NCBI GenBank assembly: GCA_964471755.1 | Contig: CAYYJM010000021.1 | Coordinates: 1 to 41,337, forward strand | Origin: CAYYJM01 sp964471755 | Lineage (GTDB): Bacteria; Planctomycetota; Planctomycetia; Gemmatales; Gemmataceae | Direction of reading: 5' to 3' | DNA length: 41,337 nt | In this document: piece by piece, positions 32,771-41,130 of the stretch | How the letters are laid out: each line of letters opens with the position of its first letter | How positions within the stretch are numbered: position 1 is the first letter of the stretch | Made by a program: the position numbers and the translations under genes | Notes under the pieces: model-generated | What the model was told of the DNA's origin: nothing | The model's database searches: none | Seen by the model: only the letters and a program-made list of their open reading frames with translations

Positions 32771-32782
32771 ACCGCCTCGCCG

Positions 32783-33670
32783 TCAGCCACCGCGTGGCGT
32801 GGGCACCACGCGATGAAAGTGCAGTTCCACCTCGCGATCGACGACCCGGCGTAATCCCTCGACCAGGCAGCAGGGCTCGTGGTCGGTCGTGCCCACGCGG
32901 ACGATCTCGGTCAACTGCGTTCCCGGCGCGACGGTGAACGTGTCCTGGTGGATGATCTGGCCGCCGGCGTCCAACTCCGGCACGATGAAATGGACCGTCG
33001 CCCCGTAGGTGAGCATGCGCCGACTGTAGGCGTCCTGATAAGGCTGCGGGCCGGGAAAGGCCGGCAGCAGGCCGTGGTGCAGGTTGATGATCCGACCGCC
33101 AGCGTACTTCCAGCACAACGACGGCGGTATGAGCCGCATGTAGCGGGCCAGCACGACGTAGTCCACCGCGTATTGATCGAGCAGTTCCGTCAGCCGCTCG
33201 TTGTCCGGGTTGCCCTGAGCATCGCCGATCAGGTGCCAGTCGAGGCCAAAGCTCTCGGCGACGGCCCGACAGTTGGGGCGATTGCCGATCACCACCGCCG
33301 GCGTCGCCTTCAGACGATGATCGCGAATGGCGCGCAGCACGGCCAGCGGTGGTTCCTGGCGGTAGGTCACGCACAGGGCCAGGCGTGGCAGACTTGCCGC
33401 GGCCGATCGGCCGGCGTGTTCGTCGCGTGACCAGGTGCGAATGGACAGGCCCTTGTCCCGGCCGATGTCGTTCATGCTCTGGCGCAGCTCGGCGATGGTG
33501 CCGCGCTCGGCCGGCCAGTCCAGGCGCAGGAGCATGGCGAAGAGACGCTCGGCATCGTGGTCGTACATCTGGATTTCGGCGATGTTGGCCCCGGCCGTGG
33601 CGACGTGATGGACGATCGGATCGGCCAGGCCGCGGTTGTCCGGACCGACGGCGGTGATGACGACTTGCAT
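32783..33670 (-). CDS. purU: Formyltetrahydrofolate deformylase
   Basis: The ATG at 33670 begins MQVVITAVGPDNRGLADPIV, the ACT domain expected at the N-terminus. The 295-residue enzyme hydrolyses 10-formyl-THF to THF and formate in the cytoplasm, supplying formate to purine synthesis and balancing one-carbon pools. The formyltransferase core has 'VDYVVLARYMRL', N196-L-H198-H in IINLHHGLLPAFPG, 'YGATVHFIV' and D234 in LDAGGQII, giving the N-H-D catalytic set. The upstream 24 codons are not supported. It is adjacent to the Gfo/Idh/MocA gene but separated from it by a strong hairpin. Confidence 0.93.
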   Translation of the reverse strand: MQVVITAVGPDNRGLADPIVHHVATAGANIAEIQMYDHDAERLFAMLLRLDWPAERGTIAELRQSMNDIGRDKGLSIRTWSRDEHAGRSAAASLPRLALCVTYRQEPPLAVLRAIRDHRLKATPAVVIGNRPNCRAVAESFGLDWHLIGDAQGNPDNERLTELLDQYAVDYVVLARYMRLIPPSLCWKYAGGRIINLHHGLLPAFPGPQPYQDAYSRRMLTYGATVHFIVPELDAGGQIIHQDTFTVAPGTQLTEIVRVGTTDHEPCCLVEGLRRVVDREVELHFHRVVPTPRGG

Positions 33671-33698
33671 GCTGTCTCTCAGGGAAACTCCACCCGGG

Positions 33699-33721
33699 CC
33701 GGGCCCCTGGATGGGGCCCGG
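33699..33721 (-). terminator. Perfect hairpin between Gfo/Idh gene and purU
   Basis: CCGGGCCCC (33699-33707) and GGGGCCCGG (33713-33721) pair perfectly around TGGAT. It starts 18 bases beyond the minus-strand Gfo/Idh stop. A strong terminator candidate. Confidence 0.6.
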
Positions 33722-33738
33722 GTTCCTGGCGGTGTCGC

Positions 33739-35140
33739 TCAATACTCGCGGTCCTTCTTGATGCCCGGCTGCGGAGTCGGGTAGCGGCCGTCGGCATCGG
33801 CCTTCACCGGCGGCTCACCGTCGAAGCTGAGCTTCTCCAGGTTTGGCGCGAACTCGTGCGTGGAGTTGAGGATCTGGTCGAACGTGATCTCCTGGCCGGT
33901 ATGGGCGGCCATGCGGCCCATCGACGTGACCAGGCTCGCCTCGGCTCCGCGCTTGCACTCGTTGTGCGGCGTGTCATTGCGGACAGCGGCGATGAACTTG
34001 TCCCACTCGACCTGGTAGGGATTGTCCTCGGGCCGTTCCTGGGCGCAGTGCCAGACGATGTCGTCCTTGTTGAAGTTCTGGCCCTTGTAGATGCGAGCCC
34101 GCGACGGCCAGTGCGANNNNNNNNNNGGCCGAGCCCTTGCTGCCGTGGGCGTAGCTGGCGAACTCCTGGGCGCAGTCGGGCATGGTCCGACCTTCGAGCA
34201 GGAGCTTGCTGCCATCGGCGAACGTGTACTCGACGGAGTAGCTGTCGAAGTTCTGATCGACCCACTCCTTGCCGTCGCGAGGATTCTTCTCGTACATCCG
34301 GCCGCCGTTGGCCCGGGCCTTGATCGGCCAGGCGTCCTTCATCCAGCAGCACTCGTCGATGTTGTGGATGAGGAAGTCGCTGTAGCAGCCACCGCTCAGC
34401 CAGAGGAACGAGTGGAAGCGGCGAATCTGGTACTCCAGCTCGTTGGCGATCTTGTACTCCGACTGCTTCATGGAACGCGAGGTCGCCTCGGGGCCCTTCA
34501 TGCGGTAGGCCCGCAGGAGGATGAGATCGCCCATCAGGCCGTCCTTGATGCGCTTGGCGAGTTCGCCACGGGCCGGGCAGTGGCGGCACATGAGGCCGAC
34601 GCCGACCTTGAGGTTCTTCTGGGCGGCCTTCTCGGCCAGGGCGAGCATCTTCTTGGTGCCGGGACCGTCCACCGTGGTCGGCTTCTCCATGAAGACGTTC
34701 AGGCCCTTCTCGATGGCGTAGCCGAAGTGCAGCCAGCGGAAGGCCGGCGGCGTGGTCAGGATGACGACGTCCCCTGGCTTGAGGGCGTCCATCGCCTTCT
34801 TGTAGGCGTCGAAGCCGAGGAACTGGCGGTCCTTGGTGACCTCGATCTGCTTCTTGAGGCTCTCGTCGCCGGACAGCGAGCGCTGGCTGCGATCGAGGCG
34901 ATCCTGGAAGACGTCGGCCATGGCGACGATCTTGATCGGGCCCTGCTTGAGGGTCCGCATGGCGTTCTCGGCAGCGCCGGTGCCGCGACCGCCGCAGCCG
35001 ACGAGGGCGACCTGAACAGTACCGCTACCCTGGGCGTGCAGGTACGGAGACATGGTGGCGAGGGAACCGACCAGGGCGACGCCGCCGGCCGTGGTCAGGA
35101 CGTCGCGACGCGACAGTCCGTTATTCGTGGTGTTGCTCAT
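33739..35140 (-). CDS. Gfo/Idh/MocA-family oxidoreductase, Tat-exported (interrupted by assembly gap)
   Basis: The N-terminus has a twin-arginine signal (LSRRDVLTTAGGVALVGSLA), then a Rossmann start 'VQVALVGCGGRGTGAAENAM', 'VVILTTPPAFRWLHFGYAIEKGLNVFMEKPTT' (landmarks VVILTTPPAF and VFMEKP, the substrate-proximal EKP motif). The C-terminal part reads 'EWDKFIAAVRNDTPHNE' and 'ASLVTSMGRMAAHTGQEITFDQIL'. A 10-N run at 34117-34126 breaks the frame, so the two halves are in different frames; this is an assembly artefact of unknown true length, not a real frameshift. Members of this exported group are NAD(P)-dependent oxidoreductases of sugars; the substrate is unknown. Confidence 0.85.
34117..34126. 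other. Assembly gap (10 N)
   Basis: Ten unresolved bases inside the Gfo/Idh/MocA gene. The real gap length is unknown, since the reading frames on either side do not match. Confidence 0.95.
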
Positions 35141-35236
35141 GAAGCCCTCAGGGTAGAGGCGAAACCGATAACCATTCCCTAGAGGTACACGCGCAGCGAA
35201 GCCAGGTCAACGGAATGTCGGGGAATTCTCGCGATC

Positions 35237-35375
35237 GGAGCCCCGGCGACCGGCGAGCCCGGCGAGCCCCCCACGAAAGTGGGGGGAGTTCCCGACGCGA
35301 AGACTCCCCCGGCTTTCGCAGGGGGCTCGCCTGGACGGGGCTCGCCAGGACGGGGCTCGCCGGTCGTCGGGAGCC
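35237..35375. repeat. Cluster of nested palindromes and direct repeats
   Basis: The outer arms 35237-35260 and 35352-35375 share the core CGACCGGCGAGCCC in inverted form. Inside are a perfect 8-bp hairpin with a GAAA loop (35267-35286), a second stem CCCCC/GGGGG (35306-35325) and two direct copies of GGACGGGGCTCGCC (35333-35346, 35348-35361). It fills most of the 239-base gap between the two minus-strand genes. Recurrent GGCGAGC ends link it to the other repeats in this window. It probably includes a terminator for the phosphoesterase gene. Confidence 0.7.
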
Positions 35376-35379
35376 TTCC

Positions 35380-37860
35380 TCAATCCACCTCCGGCACGAA
35401 GAACGCGGCCCGTACCGGAGCCGGCATCGGCGAGTTCGGACCGCGTACCGAGCGCCAGATCACCTCGTTGAACAGCAGGTCATCGGCCGCGTCCTCGACG
35501 GCCAGGTTGAACTTCTCCGACAGTTCCTGGCCCCAGGCCCCGACCTGATTCGTCGCGTTGAGGTCCACCTTCGCTGGTACGTGAACGTACGGCGTCAGGT
35601 CGGGCTTCTCCTGGAACGCGTGGTACATCGGCCGGGCGGCCGCGTCGAACTGGCTCATCGGTTTCATGCCCAGGATCAGTTCCATCGTCCGCAGCATCGA
35701 CGCGGTCGAGTACATGGTCGAATCGACGAACTTCCGCTTCGTGTACGGACTGATGACAAACGCCACCGTGCGGTGAGCGTCCACATGATCGGGGCCGTTC
35801 TGGGCGTCGTCCTCGACGATGAAGACGGCCGTCTCCTTCCAGAACTTGCTCTTGCTCAGGCCCTCGATGAGCAGGCCCAGCGCGAAGTCGTTCTCGGCGA
35901 CCATGGCAATCGGTGTCGGCTTGCCAGCTCGCGTGCCGGTCGTGTGATTGTTCGGCAGGCGGACAATCTGCAAGCGCGGCATGTCTCCTTCCTTCTCGAA
36001 GCGTTGGACCTCGCTCAAGAAACGCTCGGCTCGCTTGACGTCCGGGTAGTCGAGGTCGAACCCGCGGAACTTCTCGTCGATATGGCCTTCGAGGGCTGGC
36101 ACCTTCGCCTTGGCCGGGTCGTCCGGCGTCTTGCCGTTGGCGACCCATTCGCCGTAGCTGCGGTAGCTGACGTTCGCCTCCTTCGCCCGATCCCAGAGGT
36201 AGCCGCCGGCCGGACGTTCGAGAACGTCGTTGTTCCCTTCGCTGGGATAGCCGAACTTGCCGGACAGAGAACCCCGATAGACCAGGGGCCAGACCTTCTC
36301 CACGTAGTCGGAGGCGTAGGCCGCCATCGACCACTGGTGACCATCGGCTGACACTTCACCCTCGACGTAGAAGTTGTCGAGCAAGACGTACTCGCGTGCC
36401 AGCTTGTGATGATTCGGTGTCACTTCTTCGCCGAAGATGCAGATCGACGGATCGCCCCGGCCTTCCTTCATGTCGCCGAGAACCTGATCGTAGGTGCGGT
36501 TTTCCTTGACGATGTAGATGCAGTACTTGATCGGGCTGGGACCGCCGACGCGAGCCGGGATCGGGTTGTTCGCGGGCCGCGGAGCCGTCGGGCCGAAATC
36601 GTCCCGGAGCGGACTGCACGCGAAGGCCTGCTTCGTGTGGGCACGCAGTTGCTCGGCTCCTGGCAGTGGAATGACACTCAGCGATCCCTGAAACAACCGG
36701 GCGATGTACTCGTCCATGCTGCGCAGTCGCCCGAAGACGGGGTTCGGCCCCTGCCGATTCGCCCGCGACATGACCCCCTTGCCGTTGGTGACAAGGAGCT
36801 TCTTGCCCTGTGGATCGTAGCAGATCGAGGTCGGATACCAGCCGACCGGAATGAAGCCGAGCGGCCGGGCGTTCTCGACCTTTTCGACGTTGAAGACGGC
36901 GACGTTGTTGGCGTCGGCGTTGGCGACGAACAGCAGCTTGCCATCGGGCGTCAAGGTCAGACTGTTCGGCGTGTTGCCCGAGGGCGCACCGGCGTAGAGG
37001 GCCGCGTCGAGGGTCTGAAGGCCCTTGCCCGTGGTGGCGTCGAGGACGTTCACCCGCGTCGAATTGGCGCAGGCGACGAAGAGGGCCTTGCCATCGGGCG
37101 ACAGGACCATCTCGGTCGGATGCTTCTCGGTCGGCCAGGTCGCCGTCATCTTCTTCGCGACCAGGTCGAGAACGGCGACGTGGGCCGCTCCCCAGAGACT
37201 GACGAAGGCCCGCTTGCCGTCTGGAGCGAGGACGATCGTGTACGGATGACTGTCCTTGCCGGTGTCCACCTTCTCGACGGCGTTCGGCCTGTCCAGAGGC
37301 ACAACGGCGACAGCATGACCGAAGGTGCCGCAGACGTAGAGCGTCTTGTGATCGCTGTCCGTGACGACGCCGCCGGGGATGAATTTCTCCTTCTGCGGCG
37401 CGACGCGGATCTGGCGTGGGTTGGTCAGGGTGCCATCGCGGAAATCGACCTGATGGACGACCTCGCGTTCGCCTCCGCTGGCGTAGAGCGTCTTGCCATC
37501 GGGCGAGAAGCAGAGGCCGTAGAAGGTCTGTTCAAGGATGTGACGCGAGACTTTTTTGCGACTTTCCAGGTCGAGGATCATGACCTCGTGATCGCCGTAG
37601 CCCTGGTGCAGGATGGCAAGGTATCGGCCGCTGGGATGGAGGATCATGTGGATGGGGAAGTCGCCCAGGGGCACCTGTTCGCCGACGGGCCGGAGCGACC
37701 ACTGGTTGGGGAGCTGCACCCGGCCGTCGGCCTGCTGGCCTGGCCAAAGAGTCGGCGCGGGCACCGTGGTCGGCGGTGCTTTCGCTTCGGGAACGGGCTG
37801 GAGAAGGGTGAGGAGGTAGCCACCTCCGAGAAGTAACACGGCCAGCACGACGTAGCGCAT
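35380..37860 (-). CDS. YVTN-type beta-propeller fused to phosphoesterase (alkaline phosphatase superfamily)
   Basis: The ATG at 37860 has AAGGAG six bases upstream and starts MRYVVLAVLLLGGGYLLTLL, a signal peptide or anchor; the 91 upstream codons are rejected. The 826-residue protein has an N-terminal YVTN propeller ('HPSGRYLAILHQGYGDHEVMI', 'SPDGKTLYASGG', 'TPDGKLLFVANADANNVAVF') to about residue 400. The C-terminal half (about 440-826) is a phosphoesterase (PF04185) with E453-N-R-T-Y-D458 and 'VEDDAQNGPDHVDAHRTVAF' supplying metal ligands. It is secreted; phospholipase-C or acid-phosphatase-like activity is inferred. It is preceded by dapL in the same direction, with 71 bases between. Confidence 0.85.
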   Translation of the reverse strand: MRYVVLAVLLLGGGYLLTLLQPVPEAKAPPTTVPAPTLWPGQQADGRVQLPNQWSLRPVGEQVPLGDFPIHMILHPSGRYLAILHQGYGDHEVMILDLESRKKVSRHILEQTFYGLCFSPDGKTLYASGGEREVVHQVDFRDGTLTNPRQIRVAPQKEKFIPGGVVTDSDHKTLYVCGTFGHAVAVVPLDRPNAVEKVDTGKDSHPYTIVLAPDGKRAFVSLWGAAHVAVLDLVAKKMTATWPTEKHPTEMVLSPDGKALFVACANSTRVNVLDATTGKGLQTLDAALYAGAPSGNTPNSLTLTPDGKLLFVANADANNVAVFNVEKVENARPLGFIPVGWYPTSICYDPQGKKLLVTNGKGVMSRANRQGPNPVFGRLRSMDEYIARLFQGSLSVIPLPGAEQLRAHTKQAFACSPLRDDFGPTAPRPANNPIPARVGGPSPIKYCIYIVKENRTYDQVLGDMKEGRGDPSICIFGEEVTPNHHKLAREYVLLDNFYVEGEVSADGHQWSMAAYASDYVEKVWPLVYRGSLSGKFGYPSEGNNDVLERPAGGYLWDRAKEANVSYRSYGEWVANGKTPDDPAKAKVPALEGHIDEKFRGFDLDYPDVKRAERFLSEVQRFEKEGDMPRLQIVRLPNNHTTGTRAGKPTPIAMVAENDFALGLLIEGLSKSKFWKETAVFIVEDDAQNGPDHVDAHRTVAFVISPYTKRKFVDSTMYSTASMLRTMELILGMKPMSQFDAAARPMYHAFQEKPDLTPYVHVPAKVDLNATNQVGAWGQELSEKFNLAVEDAADDLLFNEVIWRSVRGPNSPMPAPVRAAFFVPEVD

Positions 37861-37931
37861 CGCGGTCTCCTTGCGACGGATGATCCGGTCAGGATACGCG
37901 ATGCACTCGTCGCTGGCGAGCGCCGGCCGAC

Positions 37932-39173
37932 TCAGAACACCAGCCCCAGTCGGCCCAGGCGTTCGTCCGTCTGGGCCATGAGCGCATCCTCGGCCGGCTC
38001 GTCGGCGGCCTGGTACGTCACCGAGAAGCGCAGGTACGCCCCGGCATCGTCCCAGGGCACGCAGCAGACCGATTGCTCGGTGATCAGGTACTGCGACACC
38101 TCCTCGGCGTTGGCGAAGGTCCGATCGGCACACGCCTTCGGGGCCTTGACGTAGAGAAAGTAGGTGCCCTTCGGCATCGTCGCCTTGAAGCCGACCTGAC
38201 GCAGGGCCGTCACCAGCTTGGCCAGCCGACGACGATACTTCTCGCGCGTCTGCGTGGGAATGTCGCTCGTCGCCAGGGCCGTCGCCGCCGCGTGCTGGAT
38301 GGCCATGAACTGGCCCGAGTCGCAGTTATCCTTCACGTCGGCGAACGCCTGCACCAGCTTCGGGTGACCGGCCACGAACGCCATCCGCCAGCCGATCATG
38401 TTGAATCCCTTCGACATCGAGTGAACCTCGATGCCGACCTCCTTCGCTCCCTCGACCTGAAGGAAGCTCAGCGGCGGAGCGTCGTAACTGAGCAGGATGT
38501 GTGCGGCATCCTGCACGACGATGATCTCGTTGGTCCGGGCGAAGTCGATCACCCGACGGTAGAAGTCGCGCGTCGCCACCTGGCCGGTCGGGCTGTTCGG
38601 GTAGTTCAGAACGAGGAGCTTGGCCCGTCGGCAGATCTCGGCCGGGATGCTGGTCAGGTCGGGATAGTAGTGGTTCTCCGACAGCAGCGGCAGCTTGTAG
38701 ACCTCGCCGCCATAGTAGGCCGTGTGCGTGCCGGCGACCGGATAGCCGGGCACGGTCATCAGGGTCACGTCCCCGGGATTGATGAAGCAGGCTGGCAGCA
38801 TGGCGAGGGCTGGCTTCGAGCCGATGGCGTGGTTGATCTCGGTGGTCGGATCGAGCGTCACGCCGAAGACGCGCTGCATGAACGCGGCGGCGGCCTCCTT
38901 GAAGGGGGTGATGCCGTTGTCGGCGTAGCCGCGGTTCTCCAGGCGGTCCACCTCGTGCCGGAGCGTCGCCCGAACGCGCTCGTCGGCCATGTCGTCGTTC
39001 TCGCCGATTCCGAAGTCGAGCAGGGGCCGTTCCGGATGGGCGGCCAGGGCGGCCCGCTTGGCCCGCTTGATCTTCTCGAACTTGTAAATCCTGGTGTCCT
39101 TGCCGTAGTTCACGCCGCCGATGCGCTCGGCGAACAGTTTTTGGAACCAGGGGTCGCTCGTCGGGGTGGACAT
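37932..39173 (-). CDS. dapL: LL-diaminopimelate aminotransferase
   Basis: The 413-residue PLP enzyme converts tetrahydrodipicolinate plus glutamate to LL-2,6-diaminopimelate, bypassing DapC/D/E, in lysine and peptidoglycan synthesis. The sequence carries the fold-type I features: 'FGIGENDDMADERVR', 'ENRGYADNGITPFKEAAA', N190-Y-P-N-S-P-T-G, D222 in VQDAAH, and the PLP lysine K255 in SMSKGFNMIGWRMAFVAG. Presence of DapL is common in Planctomycetes. A hairpin with a T-run on the minus strand lies in its upstream region (39309-39347). It is divergent from the sigma-factor gene. Confidence 0.88.
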   Translation of the reverse strand: MSTPTSDPWFQKLFAERIGGVNYGKDTRIYKFEKIKRAKRAALAAHPERPLLDFGIGENDDMADERVRATLRHEVDRLENRGYADNGITPFKEAAAAFMQRVFGVTLDPTTEINHAIGSKPALAMLPACFINPGDVTLMTVPGYPVAGTHTAYYGGEVYKLPLLSENHYYPDLTSIPAEICRRAKLLVLNYPNSPTGQVATRDFYRRVIDFARTNEIIVVQDAAHILLSYDAPPLSFLQVEGAKEVGIEVHSMSKGFNMIGWRMAFVAGHPKLVQAFADVKDNCDSGQFMAIQHAAATALATSDIPTQTREKYRRRLAKLVTALRQVGFKATMPKGTYFLYVKAPKACADRTFANAEEVSQYLITEQSVCCVPWDDAGAYLRFSVTYQAADEPAEDALMAQTDERLGRLGLVF

Positions 39174-39308
39174 GGTCCGGGGTGCCTCTCGGGATGCGGC
39201 TCCAGATGCGGGAGCCCATGCTCTGGTTCAAGATAAGAACCTTTCGCCGGGGTCGCAACTCTGCCGATGATACCGTTTCGGAGATTCCCTCCCATCCTGC
39301 CGAGCTGG

Positions 39309-39347
39309 AAAAAAGCCCGTGACCCGCTACCGTTGTTTCTTCGGGCT
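39309..39347 (-). promoter_or_regulatory. Terminator-like hairpin in the dapL leader
   Basis: On the minus strand AGCCCG (39347-39342) and CGGGCT (39319-39314) form a stem with a 22-base loop, followed by TTTTT (39313-39309). It is 136 bases before the dapL start. If transcription begins upstream, this could attenuate dapL; it could equally end an antisense transcript. The stem is only six pairs. The rest of the 269-base gap holds the promoters, which I could not place. Confidence 0.35.
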
Positions 39348-39442
39348 GAGTAAAATGAGCGCAGTTCCTTGGTCTGTCACCGCGTCTTCCGGAGCCGTGG
39401 CGTTCTCGAAGGTCGCATCGTAACTCGCAGAAGGGTGTCTTC

Positions 39443-40093
39443 ATGCCCCTGACTGAACTGGACAAGGAGCTGATCCGTCGTTGTCTGACGCACCAGACCG
39501 GGGCGTGGAACGACTTCGTCGATCGCTACATCGGGCTGATCTACCACGTCATCCACCACACCTGCTATCTGCGCAGCGTCACCCTCAGCCCGGAGGATAC
39601 CGAAGACCTCGCCGCGGACATCCTGATGGAGGTGGTCAAGGGAGATTACGCCCTGCTCCGGCAGTTCGCCGGCCGGTCGAACCTGTCGGCCTACCTGACG
39701 GTCATTTCCCGGCGGATCGCCATCCACGCTCTGCAGAAGAAGGTCGGCACCCCTCCCGTGCAGCAGGCCGACAACCTCGACGAGATGGAACCGCCGAAGA
39801 CGCGGCGCAAGCTCGCCACCGAGTCGCGGGCGGAGAACATGGAAGAGGTCGAGAAACTGCTGCGCAAGCTCAAGGGCAAGGAACGCGAGGTCGTCCGCCT
39901 CTACTTCCTCGAAGGCCGGTCGTACGAGGAGATCAGCAACGCGCTCAACATCCCGGTCAACAGCATCGGCCCCTTCCTGGCCCGGGCCAAGAAGCGACTC
40001 CGGGGCGAAAAGACCGAGGAGACCAACGGCAGCCAGCGGTCGGCCCAGAAGCCGAAACCAACCGAGAAGACCGAGGAAGCGGAAGACGCCTGA
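39443..40093 (+). CDS. ECF-type sigma factor with charged C-terminal tail
   Basis: The 216-residue protein has region 2 ('LIRRCLTHQTGAWNDFVDRY', 'IGLIYHVIHHTC', 'EDLAADILMEVVKGDYALLRQFAGRSNLSAYL', landmarks only) and region 4 ('KGKEREVVRLYFLEGRSYEEISNALNIPVNSIGPFLARAKKRL', landmarks YFLEGRSYEEIS and IPVNSIGPFLARAKKRL). A 30-residue lysine/glutamate-rich tail follows (GEKTEETNGSQRSAQKPK) with unknown purpose. No anti-sigma gene lies next to it, unlike the sigma factor at 14516, so control is elsewhere or intrinsic to the tail. AAGGG sits before the ATG. Confidence 0.9.
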   Translation: MPLTELDKELIRRCLTHQTGAWNDFVDRYIGLIYHVIHHTCYLRSVTLSPEDTEDLAADILMEVVKGDYALLRQFAGRSNLSAYLTVISRRIAIHALQKKVGTPPVQQADNLDEMEPPKTRRKLATESRAENMEEVEKLLRKLKGKEREVVRLYFLEGRSYEEISNALNIPVNSIGPFLARAKKRLRGEKTEETNGSQRSAQKPKPTEKTEEAEDA

Positions 40094-40159
40094 CGCCGGA
40101 AGTCTTCGTCCTGGTCCGAGCCCGCACGCTGGCAAGGCTCGGACGTGGACGCCGATCGC

Positions 40160-40975
40160 TCACTTCTTCCCTGGCAGCGCCGGCAGCTTGAGCGGTGAGA
40201 TCCGGTAGATCCACTGAGCCGGCGGCAGAAAGCGGATCTGCTCCGACTTCAGCGTGATGTTGTCGCCGATGCGTTGGAAGTTCAGCTGGAGCGTCTTGCG
40301 ACGCACGGTTGGTGAAGTGTCCGGCGGAATCGGATCGGTCAGGGCCCAGCCATTGGACAGGCCGGCCACGAAGATCGAGAAGGCGTTCGTGTCGGACAGG
40401 CGCGGCATCTTTGCCTTGGCGTCACGGGTCTTCTGGTCGTCGCCGGGATTGGCCTCGTTGGGGTCCATCCAGATCGCGACACCAGTCACGGGCCGAGCAG
40501 CGGCTTCCGGTCGGCTCGGCGGAATCGGCTCGGCCGAGATCGTCACCGAGTTCTTGATGTTCAGGTAGCCCGTCGGATCCTCAACGGCCCGGATCGCTTC
40601 CTCGACCGATGGCAGAACCTCATCCTTGTAGGGCAGCATGTTCGTGTCGTTGGTCTTCAACTCGAAGTCCGGGATGAACGTGCGCGGCTTGCCCGTTCGG
40701 TTGATGACCTGATACCACAGATACCAGCAGAGCTTCTGGCCGCGGCCCGGCACATCAACCTTGATCAGGCGGGGCGGCTTGAACTTGAACTCCAGGGCCC
40801 AGACCTTGCTGTCGGGGCCGTTGAGATCATCGGCGTCGAGGGCCGTCCGTTGTGGCAGCACCTCGATCTCGTTGGGATTGGGTCGCGGCGCTTGCGCCGG
40901 CAGAGACGGAACCAGGAAGACGGCCGCTCCAACGGCGACCGTCAGGATCCAGAACGTGTGCGATCGTGTCAGCAT
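40160..40975 (-). CDS. Unknown secreted protein (271 residues)
   Basis: It has a signal peptide (residues 1-28, ending LPAQA) and a beta-rich body: 'ALEFKFKPPRLIKVDVPGRGQ', 'CWYLWYQVINRTGKPRTFIPDFEL', 'ARPVTGVAIWMDPN', 'FSIFVAGLSNGWALTDP', 'LQLNFQRIGDN'. It appears to be a planctomycete-type secreted domain found in many paralogues, but I cannot name a family. AAGGAGG lies five bases before the ATG. It converges with the sigma-factor gene across 66 bases. Confidence 0.7.
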   Translation of the reverse strand: MLTRSHTFWILTVAVGAAVFLVPSLPAQAPRPNPNEIEVLPQRTALDADDLNGPDSKVWALEFKFKPPRLIKVDVPGRGQKLCWYLWYQVINRTGKPRTFIPDFELKTNDTNMLPYKDEVLPSVEEAIRAVEDPTGYLNIKNSVTISAEPIPPSRPEAAARPVTGVAIWMDPNEANPGDDQKTRDAKAKMPRLSDTNAFSIFVAGLSNGWALTDPIPPDTSPTVRRKTLQLNFQRIGDNITLKSEQIRFLPPAQWIYRISPLKLPALPGKK

Positions 40976-41130
40976 GATCGCCTCCTTCCAGCTACCGCCC
41001 GCAGGCCCCCAGGATAGGAAAAAGGCGGACGAGGGACTCCCCGAAACAGGAATGACGACTTCTTGTTCATAGCGGCCAGCGCAAGCGCGGTCAAGCGGAA
41101 GGTTCGCGCGGCTGGGCCGAGGACGGCTGG

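Noticed and set aside
33974..34215. Programmed frameshift in the Gfo/Idh gene
   Set aside because: The frame change coincides exactly with the 10-N run and is best explained by assembly.
35319..35361. CRISPR-like repeats
   Set aside because: Two or three copies of a 14-15 base unit in tandem without spacers of uniform length; no cas genes.
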